Of a DNA stretch of 64,000 nucleotides, positions 47,497 to 59,391 are shown one piece after another. The DNA is taken from the NCBI GenBank assembly GCA_003550325.1, contig QKWP01000232.1, positions 210,589 through 274,588 of the forward strand. Direction: 5' to 3'. The position numbers and the translations under genes are program-made. The notes below the pieces were generated by a model, which ran no database searches, had not been told where the DNA came from, and worked only from the letters and a program-made list of their open reading frames with translations. Every line of letters begins with the position of its first letter. Position 1 is the stretch's first letter. The DNA comes from Gigaspora rosea. Taxonomy: Eukaryota > Glomeromycota > Glomeromycetes > Diversisporales > Gigasporaceae.

Positions 47497-48124
47497 TCAT
47501 ATAATTCGACCTGGATATTTTGGTTTATTTTGTTGAGAATAAGAAACTTCTGTTATTCCGTTTTCTCCCCATACATCAATTCCAAAATCTTCTAAGATGT
47601 TGTAGAATTCATCGTATGTTTGTTTTAATTTATTTATCTCGAAGATATAGTCGCTCTTTATTGCATTTTTCTCAAAAATTATTTCTTGCTCAATTTTAAT
47701 GAGTTTGTCTATATCATCTTCCGTAGTTGGTTCTTCTGTTTGGTTTTCTTCCATTACTTTCATCAAAGTAATTGATATCGTTTAGGTCTTTCTGCGAATG
47801 GTGATCAAATGGTTCATTATCGGTAGTTAGTTCGTTTGTTGGATTTTCTTTAATTTCTTTTATGATTTTGGCATACTTCTTTCGATTCTTGAACATGTAA
47901 CGCATGTAACGATAGAATAAAATTTCCATTTCCGAAGCAGTGTAATCATCACAATAATGCAAAATTATAATACGATTCTCATTTGGAGTTGGCAAATTGA
48001 TTTGAGATAAATTATCATTAACTGATCGACAGTAAAATAACGAATTATATTTAGACTCGAAAGGATTTTTGTTCGATTTGGCATTTATTATTCTTGTAGA
48101 AATGGGATCAAAAGGAAAATACAT
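47497..48124 (-). pseudogene. Uncharacterised protein, ~210 aa, one frameshift
   Basis: From ATG 48124, a frame reads FPFDPISTRIINAKSN, then IIILHYCDDYTASEMEILF and FKNRKKYAKIIKEIKEN. Near 47760 coding continues in another frame as EENQTEEPTTEDDIDKLIKI and KLKQTYDEFYNILEDFGID, ending at 47497. The two frames overlap by about 50 bases and codon character passes smoothly from one to the other, which points to a single-base indel or sequencing error. The C-terminal part is acidic and coiled-coil-like. The family is not recognised; no close repeat of it occurs in the window. Confidence 0.5.
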
Positions 48125-50790
48125 ATTGTTAGTATGGTTTCTTCGTTCATATAATGTGGGGTGAAGAATAAATTAGAAAATAATCTAGTAGAAAAGGTTG
48201 TGATTTTGGATTTATGTGAAGTTTCAACGATAAGGGATCTTTTACGTTTCAAAATTTCTCTAAGTTTGAAGATCTTCTCAACGAAAAAATAAGCAAAGAT
48301 ATAATTTAGATAGTCATTCTTTCTTATTTTTGAAGTTTTGTCTTGTTCTGATGAATTTATAATATTTTCAGTGTATTATAAAACTGGATAAGAATCTTCA
48401 TAATTTGCATCATTTGTGAATAGCTGACCTCCGATTTTTTCACTAATATCTAAGCAAATTGGTTCAGATTTGTAGATAGTCCTCGTAAATAAGAAGGAAA
48501 ACTGATAGCGAGAACAGGGAACAAAAAGGGATGATCATATTCACTATTAAATGGAAGAAAATAAATTAATTCTAATAAAAACAATAAAACTTATGAAACG
48601 CTGCTAAATGTTGTGAAAACAAAACTTGTGACAATAGACTTAATTAATAATTCTTCTTATTGAGATTTTAATAATTTTATTTATTTGGACGTAAGTATTA
48701 GTTACTGTTGAAACTATATTAATAATTCATATTATTTGTGATTAATTTAATAGTGCAAAAGATCTCGCCATTCATATTTGTATATTGAACCTTCGAGCCA
48801 ATTGCGCATGGAACTTTTGGTGTCGACCAATCTAAACTTTGGTATTCAATTGATCAAATGAAAGTTTTATTTGATGAAATAATGGCTGGAAGTCGTGGGT
48901 TCAGACATCCAGATCATGTTAGGTCCGTGCCGTTTTAAAAAAAATTTATAAAATACCCTCAAATTATTCGATTTGTTCACACTATAAGCATAAAGTGAAT
49001 AAAGCTGATTTATTAAAAAAAGGGGATACACTTTTTTTATAGTTATCTGCAATTATTTGAATCTATTTCATATACTGACACAAGCTCTTTATTAGCTGCA
49101 TCTTATATACAAATCAAAAAAAAAGTTTGACACATCATGAAAAAATGGTTAAGTGTTTACAAGCAACATGTATCAAATTGAGTATAGAATTGGACAATGT
49201 GAAAATGTAAATATTTTTTTAAGTTTTCAAATTTTATTTAGATGGGTATTGAACTTAATTCTTAAAATTATTAATAGGATGGACGAAATCTACAGGCAAA
49301 ACCAAGGACAAAATATGTGGTGATGTGATCCGATAAAATAATGTTAATAATATTAACTTTAGGTTTAGAGCACAATTAATAACAACTTCGCAACACTTTC
49401 GCAACATATGTCTTCGTTTCAATTAACAAATTTTAAATCAATTGACAAATAAAGAATGAAAGCACTTCGCAATGTATACCCAATAGCCAAATCAAACCAA
49501 GGTAATTCGAATCAGAATACCAATCGATGTTAACGTTATTTAACCAAGAAAAGCTGCCATAGTTAACGAATGAATATGCGCTTAAAATACTCGCTATTTA
49601 GTTAATTTTAACTTGTTTGACCAGATTAGAACTGTTAAACCGGTTAATTTTAAATATAGTATAACGAAATATTGAGTCTCATGACCTGACCGCCAAAGAA
49701 ATAATTTTAACCGACTATTTCTTTTCTAAAATAAACTTTTTAATTTCCCTTAACTGTTAATATGTCGTTATATGCAATCGGCAATCACGGTACCTAAAAA
49801 ACGCAATAGTAAATGTAAAAATTCAAATTCAAATAAACTTGAACCACCTCCAAATTTATTGCCTACATGTAATCAAACGAATTATAATTGAAGTAACATT
49901 CCTTCTTCTCTTTCTATAAAATTTTATGAGCTTTGTTGTTTTGTTGACAAAACAAATTTCATGGTTACATAACCAATATCTTATAAATAAATGGTATTCA
50001 TTGTAAATATTTTTTTTTCTGACGGGATAATTAAAATATTTTTTTTGAAATCCAAAAACGGAATGTTAGCATGTTTTTTAATGAGAAGCATGAGAGTTAT
50101 CATTATGTAAGTATTATACGCAAGCTTTGAAAAATTTATTCAATTAAACAAATCTAGAACTATCGATACGTATCAAATATTAATTATAAACTTGCTATAT
50201 AAGTATATTTTATATAAAAAATTGCTATATTTTTTATATTTACGAGTACTTATTTATAATTATTCTAATAAATTTTTTTTTTAAATTTGTCCTATATATA
50301 AAATAATATAAATAACATTTTTACTTAATAGACAAAATGAGTTTGTATAATAAAAAAAATGTTATAAATTAAAAACAATATAATTTTAAAATATTTAAGA
50401 AATAATTTATTTAATACCCGGGATGAGTAATAAATTTACTCTTTAATTAATAAATAATAAATTTATTTTTAAAACTTAATATTTTAGTATATATGGGTTA
50501 TGATCTGAGAAAGGGAAATTGACAATTTTTTCAAAAAATTTTTTTGAGCTTAACTAGTCCAAAATTAGTCCAGGAACATTTTTTATTTAAAAAATAAATC
50601 TATCTTAAGTTATTATAAAATTTATAATATAAAAATCAATTTTTCGCAAAACCTTTTTTTTTTTTTATTAATTTGGTCCCTTTTCTTAGAACACAGCCCA
50701 TATAATCCGAAAAGTACAGTTTAATATAACATTCATTAGATTTAATCTTATTAATAAGCTTTTTAATTTATTTTAAAAAAATATGATGTT
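48125..50790. other. No gene recognised
   Basis: AT-rich DNA without credible frames. GTTAA/TTAAC-rich DNA at 49520-49650 is noted without an interpretation. Confidence 0.45.
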
Positions 50791-50792
50791 CG

Positions 50793-50960
50793 CCTTGATG
50801 AGGGGATTCTAACAAAGTCAAAATTGCTAAAATTCGATCACCGAATCCAAAGTAATAAGAGTTTTTAACTCTTATTAAAATTACACAAAATTTGAGCGAT
50901 CTTTGGATTCGGTGATCGAATTTTAGCAATTTTGACTTTGTTAGAATCCTCCCATCAAGG
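50793..50960. mobile_element. Fold-back MITE, ~168 bp, near-identical arms
   Basis: Arms of about 58 bases begin CCTTGATGAGGGGATTCTAA and CCTTGATGGGAGGATTCTAA (reversed) and share GATCACCGAATCCAAAG at the inner edge. A second small hairpin (TAATAAGAGTTTTTAACTCTTATTA region) fills the loop. Arms differ by only a few bases, so insertion is recent. No target duplication is evident. Confidence 0.75.
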
Positions 50961-51294
50961 AACAGTGGATCAAATTATCAGTAATATAAAATATAATATA
51001 TATATACATTATACTAGAAAATCAGAATCTGATATAGGTCCGAAGCGAAACAAGCAATATGAATACATAATTTTTAATCAATAGCCGTTTAACAATACGA
51101 ATATGCAAAATAGTGCACATGTGTAACACCGAATATGGTCTATTGAACAATTGTTACACTAACTGCAGATCATCACGGGAACCGTCAATCCTCAAATTAT
51201 ATTGGCCGTACATTGCATAGACGTGCATTCAAGTTTATTCGTACAGGTGTGTCCTCGCTACACTTCGGACAATAATTTATAATATATATAATAT

Positions 51295-51400
51295 TTTGTT
51301 GGACTCCATTGGCTCCATTGAAAATTATTCTCAATGGAGCAATGGACCAATGTCAATGGAGGTCTACTCCATTGGACTCAATGGATAAATGTGCCAACCC
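51295..51400. repeat. CCATTG/CAATGG-rich fold-back
   Basis: Six or more copies of TCCATTG or CAATGGA in opposed orientation lie within about 100 bases (GGACTCCATTGGCTCCATTG; CAATGGAGCAATGGACC). It abuts the kinase relic that follows. Nature unknown. Confidence 0.45.
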
Positions 51401-51529
51401 TGCCCTCTAGCAATCTCCAAATACTGATCCTCTTTTTATTAAAGTTAATAACATCACCTAACTTACTGGACCCAGGGTCAGAAAGGTCTTACAGCTCATA
51501 TATTATATATTACGTACCAAGGTGTGAGG

Positions 51530-52325
51530 ATCCAGAATAAAGATGTTGATGATTGCATTAAAGAATTTCAACTTAAAACCTTAACATATACGAAGGTGAT
51601 TGAATGGATTCCATTTGAGAGATTAAGTCGTATTAAAGAAATCGGCAAAGGAGGATTTGGTACTGTATTTTCAGCAATATGGTTGGATGCATAAGAATAA
51701 TCGATAAAAGATACAAAAGAGGGCGGCGTGAACACAGCATCATCATTGCACTCCAGGCATTATCTGATTCTAAGAAAAGCACACTTGGTTTTTTTAGAAG
51801 AAGTAAGTCATTACTATTGTACAATTTATTAATATTAATTGAACTAATCCATTTTTATAAATTTACAAGTTTAAAATTCGTAGATTAATGGGTAATAGGC
51901 TTGCAATATATGGCTTATCCCGAAATACAAAAACTAATGAATATTTGATGGTATTTCAATATGATCTTAATAAGTTTTTGAGGTCAAATTTTAGAGAACT
52001 TTTATGGGAAATTAAATGCAACAGCTTAGATATATCTCATTAGACTTAATTCAAATTCATGCTGCAGGATATATTCATTCTGATTTTCACAGTGGTAATA
52101 TGCAAGGTAAACTCCCTAACAATAGTATGCAATCTTATATTGCACATTTCAAAAGGTGAAATTTACGGTGTAATGCCTTATGTTTCTCCAGAAGTTTTAG
52201 AGGGCCAACAGCTTACATAGGCAGCTGACAGATATGGTTTCGGTGTCATCATGGCAGAGATGTCAACTGGACAAAGACTTTTTGATGGACTTCAATTTAA
52301 TAGTGAACTTATTGGTGTAAGTTTT
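51530..52325 (+). pseudogene. TKL-like kinase relic (no Sel1 part)
   Basis: Coding remnants in order: linker IEWIPFERLSRIKEIGKGG with glycine loop GKGGFGTVFSAI; a stop; an exon end FFRR at donor GTAAGT (51803) and acceptor AG (51868-51869); YGLSRNTKTNEYLMVFQY hinge; IHAAGYIHSDFHSGN catalytic loop (HSD for HRD); YGVMPYVSPEVLEGQQ; RYGFGVIMAEMSTGQRLFDG. Stops and deletions remove the DFG region and C-terminus. The catalytic loop form HSD is common in expanded glomeromycete TKL families. It belongs to a different subfamily from the copies at 43 and 62 kb. Confidence 0.75.
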
Positions 52326-52329
52326 ACAT

Positions 52330-53255
52330 TTCGTTATTTCACAAGAACAGTTTCGTCTAACTACACTATTTGAGGTTAAGGTTAGAGTTAAGTTTATATA
52401 AAAAATTGCTCTCTGATATTTTATTAGCATTCCAAGGTAAGTTTAGATTCATGGTTTCTATATTTTGCATTTCTTTTTTTTTGTAAAAATTTACAATTTG
52501 GTTAGTTCATGTAGATCTTTCAAATAAAGCTATATACTGTATATATAACGATAACAATTCTAAAAATTTTTAATACTTTATTTTTAACTACTATTCTTTA
52601 AAAACAAGATACTACAGATACTGTAATAAAATAATATAATAATCATAATAAAGTTATTATATCCATAGTTACAATCCTAAAATAAAAATAAAAACTTAAC
52701 ACATAACCATATATCAAGTTTTACATCTCAATTTCTATAGTGAACTTGTTGTAATATAACAAGGAAGACTTCTAGTACATTTTGAATTCATATTACTATA
52801 AAGGTGCTCTAAATTATCAGATATTTTCCAATGTATAGTATACACAATATCCTCTAAAAGATAACCAATTTGATATAACCTAATAGCGATTAAAATAAGT
52901 ACAATAATAGCTATTATACGCAAAACTACATTTAGAAAATTATAGCAACTGCATGTATTGCTTTATAAAAAATGGATAAAAATAAGTTATCAACCAAAGT
53001 ATTGATGATAATATGATGAAATATATTTAAAAATAAAACCTACTCTGTCATTTGCTTTTCTGATAATAGAAAGAAATGGAAAGTACAAAGTGGTTCTAAA
53101 ATACAAATAAATAAAAAAAGATGGTGCTAATAAAAGGATTAAAAGAAAAAAAAAGTACATAAATAGATGTTTAATGTATAAAATCTAAAGAAAATTCAGA
53201 ACCTAGCATCTTACGCTAATGATAACTTTGCCAGGAACGTGAACGGAGCGCAATG
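52330..53255. other. No gene recognised
   Basis: AT-rich DNA downstream of the kinase relic; short frames only, none with a domain. Confidence 0.45.
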
Positions 53256-53263
53256 AAGTATAT

Positions 53264-53554
53264 GGGGTGTTACGTATTAAAACAGCAATTTTTTGAAAAT
53301 TGAGGTTTCATTAGATTTATATAAATTTTGGCATGATCGATATTTTTCAATTATAAAATGAAAGCCGATTTGCATAATAAAAAATCGATAATTGTAAAAG
53401 AAAAATTACACGAGGCCGTGTAAGGCCAACACATCACGAGATTACCCGATAGTCACCTGTTACTCAAAATCGGATTAGTCCGAAAATCAAAACAAATGAA
53501 TTATCTCAAAATAAAATATATATAAAAAATGGCTGTTTTAATACGTAACACCCC
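53264..53554. mobile_element. GGGGTGTTACG MITE, intact copy (291 bp)
   Basis: Perfect arms GGGGTGTTACGTATTAAAAC (continuing AGC) and complement end at 53554; ATAT borders both (53260-53263, 53555-53558). The interior contains ACATCACGAGATTACCCGAT and GGTTTCATTAGATTTATAT. A second copy, split by inserted DNA, lies at 57434-59543. Confidence 0.8.
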
Positions 53555-53890
53555 ATATGGTTATTTATATGCCGTGATTTGTGCTTTTAATTAGATGACT
53601 CTTTACATGCATGTATCGTTATACTAAATTTGTTAAATCGATTAATCAGGTTTTGTATCAATCACAATCATCATTCACAATCACAAATCACAAATCACAA
53701 TCACAAACAAAAAACATTATAAAATTATCGTCGGTCACAAGTGTCTCTTACATTTTTACCAATCATTTTGCACGTGTGAAAATGAGATGGTATAAATGGT
53801 CAATGATCACACGTCATGGGAAATTAATATTGAATGTATGTACTATAATCAAGAACATTAGTGTTAATATGCTCTAACCGGTTTTTGGGA

Positions 53891-54390
53891 ATAGGAATCT
53901 TTGATGATGAAAATAAAATTAAAAAAAAATTTTAGAAGCTGATAAAACTAAACCTACGATTGAATCACCAAAGCATCCAAATAATATGTTAATATACGAG
54001 AAATATCCAACAGATTACTGTAGAATCATTTGAAATTCCTGATAATTTATAAATTAAAATAAATTTATTTAAAAGTACAAAGGTTTATCAAATGAATTTT
54101 ATAAATTTGAATTTAATAAAGTTTGAAAAATCATAAAACATTTCATTAAAGAAACTTTAAATAGTATTTAGATTGCTTTGTAATCTTTTTTGCTGTTTAA
54201 TAACTTGTTGACATTTTTCAATTATTTTTTACAATTATAATAGTGCTCAATTGGTGTATATCGGTATTTAATTCTAGCTGCTAGTAAAAAATTCGGTCTA
54301 ACAACCAAGTACATACTTTGTAACTAGATGTACGAATAAATTTTGTCAAATAAGTATACTCGTTAGTTATGAATAACTTACTCGAAAATA
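53891..54390 (+). pseudogene. Detached 3' end of a Sel1/TKL kinase gene with its 3' flank
   Basis: From GGAATCTTTGATGATGAAAA onward this stretch matches 63540-64000 almost base for base at first: the last 60 codons of the kinase (KIKK, LEADKTKP-like, ESPKHPNN), the stop, and about 300 bases of 3' flank including ACAACCAAGTACATAC. The kinase domain is absent upstream. One or two small indels break the frame. Confidence 0.8.
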
Positions 54391-56235
54391 TTACAATGTA
54401 TTAAAAATGATTTTAGAACATAAGGCACAAATAGTTATAATTTTTCTTTTCCAAAGTAGTTCTTGAGAAATGAATTTCATACTCAGAAATCTCTTTTACA
54501 TGTTCAAAGGTCGTAAGAACAAAAATATAAGAAGAACCAATGTGGCAAATTATTCGCCTTACGCAAAAATTTCAATTATGTTATATGATTGACTTAATGG
54601 TTGATAAATATCAAACTATGGTCGCTTTCAAGCATCAATCTCAATGTGACTAGCAAATGATCGTATTAGTGCTCTAGCATAATTATATTTAATAAAATTT
54701 TTGCGAAAAATTGAAATATGCAATTTATGACATAATTGAAATCTTTTCAAGCATCTATGTGGTTAGTGAGTGATTATACATACTAGTGCTCATTTGTTAT
54801 GATCAATCAAAATAATCATTGAAGTCAATACTTGAGTGGTCCCCTATTGATTTCTATCATTTTGTCAAATTTTATTGTCAAAAATTAAAAAAAAAATAAA
54901 AATAAATAAAAAATAAAAAACATAAGTGTTCATCCAAAAGAATGCAACAGATATTACTGATCATCGTAATTCTAGTGAAGCATCAACTTTAGACTCCATT
55001 TACTGATTTTACCAACTAAAATATGCTATTTCAATACCCTGTTTCTCTATTTTTTATGAATCTATTAGCTTTAAACAAAGCTGCTACTAGATATAAAGTA
55101 TTAAATATTTATTTATTTATAAATACAATTATTAATTAGCTAATTTTGAAAAATCTCTTTCCTGTAAATCTGAAAACCATATTGCAAACAAAAAATGATA
55201 TAGCAAAGCTAATGGAATAAGAACTAGATAATTAACTATTACTGTACCACCTTTTGGGCAACCTTTGAAACAATTTAACTAAAGCTTGAAGAGAAGTTAT
55301 ACTGAAACATAGAAGAAAAGAAAAATTTTTAACACCGAGAATTTTTAGTCATTTCATGCAACCTCTCTTTAACTAACTACCCTCAACCATGGAGCATTCC
55401 AATACCTTGGAGAGTATCCAAAAATTAACCCAGTTACAAAATACAGAGAATATAGACAGTATATCCTGAATGCCTGCTCCATTAGCAAAGCACTACAAAA
55501 CAATAGCAATTTGTTCCATACAGGCATTGCGTTAAAAGTTTCAGGCCTAAAGACAGAATGTGTTTCTAATCAAGAAACAATAGCTTAAATGTTGAGAGGG
55601 TAATATGAAAATGCTGCAAAAAAAAAATTATAACCCTCATTATCAGTTAAATATAGAAAAACATTACTCCAGAAATCCACCAGTTTTAGGTCTTATTTGT
55701 GTTGGATTACCGCATCAAATGAAGAGATTAATGACGGAATAATTGAATTTGTTGCCATTTGAATGAAAGATAAGAGATGGCAAGTATTTTTTATTGTTTT
55801 TTGGGCTTCTCTATTTTTTTTTATTTTTCATAAAAACTTTTAATGCGAGAAATAAATAATAATTCATTGCTATCGAAAATGATCATGGCAGAGCGATCTC
55901 TTCGTATATTCTATTGATAGTAAAATTTTCAAAAGCAGGTATAAAAAAAGATGGTTTGTTGTAAAAAATTTGTTGATTGAAATGAAAAATTCATATAATG
56001 TTTTTTACTAATAAAAAATGGGTTATTACGTAATAAACTTTATCAATTGACGCATATTCATTATAATGAAAAAAACGCTTAATTAATTTTAAATATTTTC
56101 CTAGAGGTTATATCCACCAATTATTCTTCCTGAATCGGTTAACCTAAGAACTGTACCACTACAATTATTCGCAATAAAGTTATTAGTCCACACAATGTTG
56201 ATGTTCGTTTGCAGTCAGATTTTTTTATTAATTTA
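54391..56235. other. No gene recognised
   Basis: AT-rich. A diverged direct repeat of about 130 bases (TTCAAGCATC, ATTAGTGCTC blocks) lies at 54560-54810. No coding frame is supported. Confidence 0.4.
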
Positions 56236-56240
56236 AATTA

Positions 56241-56398
56241 CAGCTGTTTTCATAAATTCTGAAATCGATGGTGACCGAATCGATAGGTTTTTGATCCGGC
56301 CGACGTAGGTAACTTATTGATTCCGATTCGGTAACTTATCGATTCAGTCGTCCCCAATTGTTCAAAGTGTCCTAGAATTTATGAAAAAAAAACTGCAA
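56241..56398. mobile_element. Small inverted-repeat element, TTCATAAATTCT arms
   Basis: The left arm CAGCTGTTTTCATAAATTCT and right arm (reversed) GCAGTTTTTTTTTCATAAATTC frame DNA with repeated GATTCGGT/ACCGAATC motifs. A half copy of the same arm and interior (CAGCTGTTCTCATAAATTCT) lies at about 37958-38045. No target duplication is clear. Confidence 0.45.
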
Positions 56399-57109
56399 AT
56401 CTAAAATTTTTTCGAAAAATTGAAAAAATGAGTCAGTGGTAATACAAAACGACAAATCAACTTTATGTGGCCTACTCATTGCGTGTTGCTTAATAACTAA
56501 GTGTAAAAATCATCTCTTTTTTCGATCTGGCACACAAAATATTCGAATGCACGTCAAATTCTTAAAATCTGATTTTTTCCGGCTTGAATAGTAACACCGT
56601 AATTAAAAGATTCCTCAAATAATTTGTAACAATCATTATTCATCACCTAAAAATAAGACTAAGAAATTAGTAATTTTATTTTTATTGGATTCTTAACATT
56701 TCACATATTAATTGAAATTCCTAACAACTTTGTACGCACTTCTACCACAGAGGTAACGATTTTCCTATTGATTTGTGTCTTATTAATAAATATTACATTG
56801 TTATAAACATTATGAATATGAAAACTTTTAATAATCATAGAAGCCTGTGTAGAGATGTGCCGTGTCAGTACTATATGTCTGTACGATACTTACTGTACTA
56901 GGGTGATAAACGGACTAAGTAATCAAAACTATGTCAGGCGTATTAGTAATTTTAATATGATCAGGTTTCATCAGTGAAATTAAAAATGATTGACTAAATA
57001 TTCATTATTTATAAAGAAAAGTACAAAATTCTAAAAGATTCCTCTGAATATTGCGCTTCTTTTTCTAATTTCTTTTGAGTAAAATCTCTTCATGAGAACT
57101 ATCTCTAAA

Positions 57110-57261
57110 AAGTTACGCTCGATTTTTCGCAAAAGCTCAAGTAAATTTTTTTGGTTGTACTTATTGTACGGTTGTATGAATTTTGTTTAATAAATTTATA
57201 TGTTCTATTAGTTGAACACCTAAACTTTACATATTAACATAAAATATTCGAGCGTAACTTT
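57110..57261. mobile_element. Small MITE, AAAGTTACGCTCGA arms
   Basis: Inverted arms AAAGTTACGCTCGA and TCGAGCGTAACTTT, about 152 bases apart in total, lie within the outer TIR element. No clear target duplication. Confidence 0.55.
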
Positions 57262-57692
57262 GTTTTTTGACAAATTAAAGACATTTTGTAAAAATTTTCA
57301 AGAAATTACTTGTCTTTTTAGTAAGTTGAATCGAATCGGATTGAAATTTTTAATAAATATATTAAAATTACTGTTATATTGATGTAGCGATAATGATTGT
57401 TTTCCATGTAACATAAAAATCTGCAATATATATGGGGTGTTATCTATTAAAGCAGCCCTTTTTTGCAATTTTTGAAAATGAGTTTTCATTAGATTTATAT
57501 AAATTTTGACATGATTTATATTTTTCAATTATAAATAAAAGTCGATTTGCATAATAAAAATCAAGATAATTGTAAAAGAAAAATTAGTAAGGGGCCGGTC
57601 TACGGACCAGAGACCCGTAAAAATTTGTATATAAACTAATACAAATTAATGCAAATTTATATTAATTATGCAAATTAAACCAAATTTCTATA

Positions 57693-58260
57693 TCCATTTA
57701 AAAAAATTTTCATGAATTCTATCACGCAGTTGTCAAGAAAATTTCGTTCAAAGTATGGAAAATTTCACTGTTCCTTAGAAAATAGCCACAACAGAATTTT
57801 CCTAAACTTTGAACAAACTTTCTTGACAACTACTTGATAAAATTTGATGAAATTTTTTTTAACAAATTTTACTATTTAATACAATTTATTTAAAAAAATT
57901 TTCATCGAATTCTATCAAGTAGTTGCCAAGAAAATTTCGGTCAAAGTTTGGAAAAATTATCACCGTTCCTTAAAAAAATAACCGTGACAGAAATTTTCCT
58001 AAACTTTGAACAAAATTTCTCAACAACTACTTGATAGAATTCAATGAAAATTTTTATAATAAATTTTACTATTTAATACAATTTATTTAAAAAAATTTTC
58101 ATCGAGTTCTATCAAGTAGTTGTCAAGAAACTTTTGTTCAAAGTTTAGAAAATTTCTGTCGCGGCTATTTTTTTAAGAAACGGTGAAAACTTTTCTATAC
58201 TTTGAACGAAATTTTCTTGACAACTACTTGATAGAATTCGATGAAAATTTTTTAAATGGA
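57693..58260. mobile_element. TIR element built of three tandem palindromes
   Basis: The outer ends TCCATTTAAAAAAATTTTCA and its complement are bordered by TA (57691-57692, 58261-58262). Inside are three consecutive hairpins of about 165 bases (about 57697-57860, 57893-58056, 58087-58250) with arms containing GAATTCTATCAAGTAGTTG and TTTTCTTGACAACTACTTG. The hairpins are linked by ATTTTACTATTTAATACAAT. Confidence 0.75.
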
Positions 58261-58591
58261 TATTACTAATTCATAGGATTGATGTAAACAAGTTTTCACT
58301 GAATTCAGTTTGTAGTTGTCAAGAAAATTTGCCGAGAAATTTAAAAAAATTCTACTTCACGCCCATATCACATAATGATTGGTACGTGTAAAATCACGCG
58401 AAATGGTACGTGTTCGTAGCAGTGATAGCGCATATCTGCGATAGCATAATCTGCGCATAAATTTGATTTTATCGCAGAAGCATATGCGTAGCATATTCGC
58501 ATATCGGGATTAATTAATAGAGCACAATCTGCACATAAAATGGCCGACATTAAAGATAATGTAATATCGGAACATTTCCAGTCAATAAAGC

Positions 58592-58739
58592 GAGACCAAC
58601 TGGATTTTCAAAAAATTTTTCGTATTGTTCCGTGACTGTATAAAATTTTCCGAAATTTCCCGTAACCCTATGTATATCTAAATTTTTTTTACTATGAGGG
58701 AGAGGTGGGACTCTGAGAATACAGAATCCAGTTGGTCTC
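58592..58739. mobile_element. Small MITE, GAGACCAACTGGATT arms
   Basis: The arms GAGACCAACTGGATTTTC and GAATCCAGTTGGTCTC are inverted, 148 bases end to end. It sits inside a GCATA/TATGC-rich stretch (58430-58560 and 58870-58980) that may be the two halves of another element. No clear target duplication. Confidence 0.6.
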
Positions 58740-59030
58740 TACTAAATACAAAACACGAACATGGTAGTCGGGATTTTCAGGGAGTATAGTACTTTATCTG
58801 GTAAGTTCATGATTGGTTCAGTAACTTACGATAAAAATTTATAAATTACGGTAATTTTACAACCCTGGTGCATATTTCGCATGTTCTACTTAATTCGCAT
58901 AGTTTGCAGCATAATTTTAAAAAGTTTATCGCATAATTCGCATAAATCGAATTGTAAAGCAGGCAGAATTTGGGTCTGTCGCAGCAGAAAGTGAGGATCC
59001 CTAGTCCGTAGATGCGTTAGACATTAGTGT

Positions 59031-59391
59031 TAGCTCTCCCACAAAAAATTTTACCACCCACGTGATTTTGACCAATCAAAATTTAAGATCAGGTGTAACG
59101 AGATGGTCAAAACAAACGTGTTTTGTTTTCTAAGTAAAAGTTACGCGTAAAGATAAACTTCGTTATAGTTAGGGTTAGGGTGAGAAAAGCGTAGGGTTAG
59201 GGTCGAGTTTATTAGTAAAATTTCACAAGGAACATTTTTAATTAAGCCGCAGAAGGTGGTTTCCTAATTAAAATTTAGAGCTATTCGCGTTTTTTTGTAA
59301 AAAAGTTGTTTCGCTTCGATTTTTGCGTTACACCTGATTCTGAAATTCGATTGGCAAAATCACGTGGGGTAAAAGTTTTGTGGGATAGCTA
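59031..59391. mobile_element. TIR element with ~65-bp arms, TAGCTCTCCCACAAAA
   Basis: Left TAGCTCTCCCACAAAA and right (reversed) TAGCTATCCCACAAAA continue through CACGTGATTTTG and AGGTGTAACG. The interior carries two separated pairs of TTAGGG. It lies at the right edge of the block that splits the 57434 MITE. Flanking DNA shows only a weak resemblance between sides. Confidence 0.65.
59166..59206 (+). repeat. Two short TTAGGG doublets
   Basis: GTTAGGGTTAGGG and GTAGGGTTAGGG lie about 15 bases apart. TTAGGG is the usual fungal telomere unit, but four units in the middle of a TIR element are too few to call an interstitial telomere. Confidence 0.4.

Noticed and set aside
51038-51270. TIR element with GTCCGAAGYG ends
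   Set aside because: Inverted match is only about ten bases and no target duplication was found; a similar weak pair at 36901-37050 is equally uncertain.
59166-59206. Interstitial telomere
   Set aside because: Only four TTAGGG units in two doublets, inside a TIR element; too few to support a fusion or healing event.
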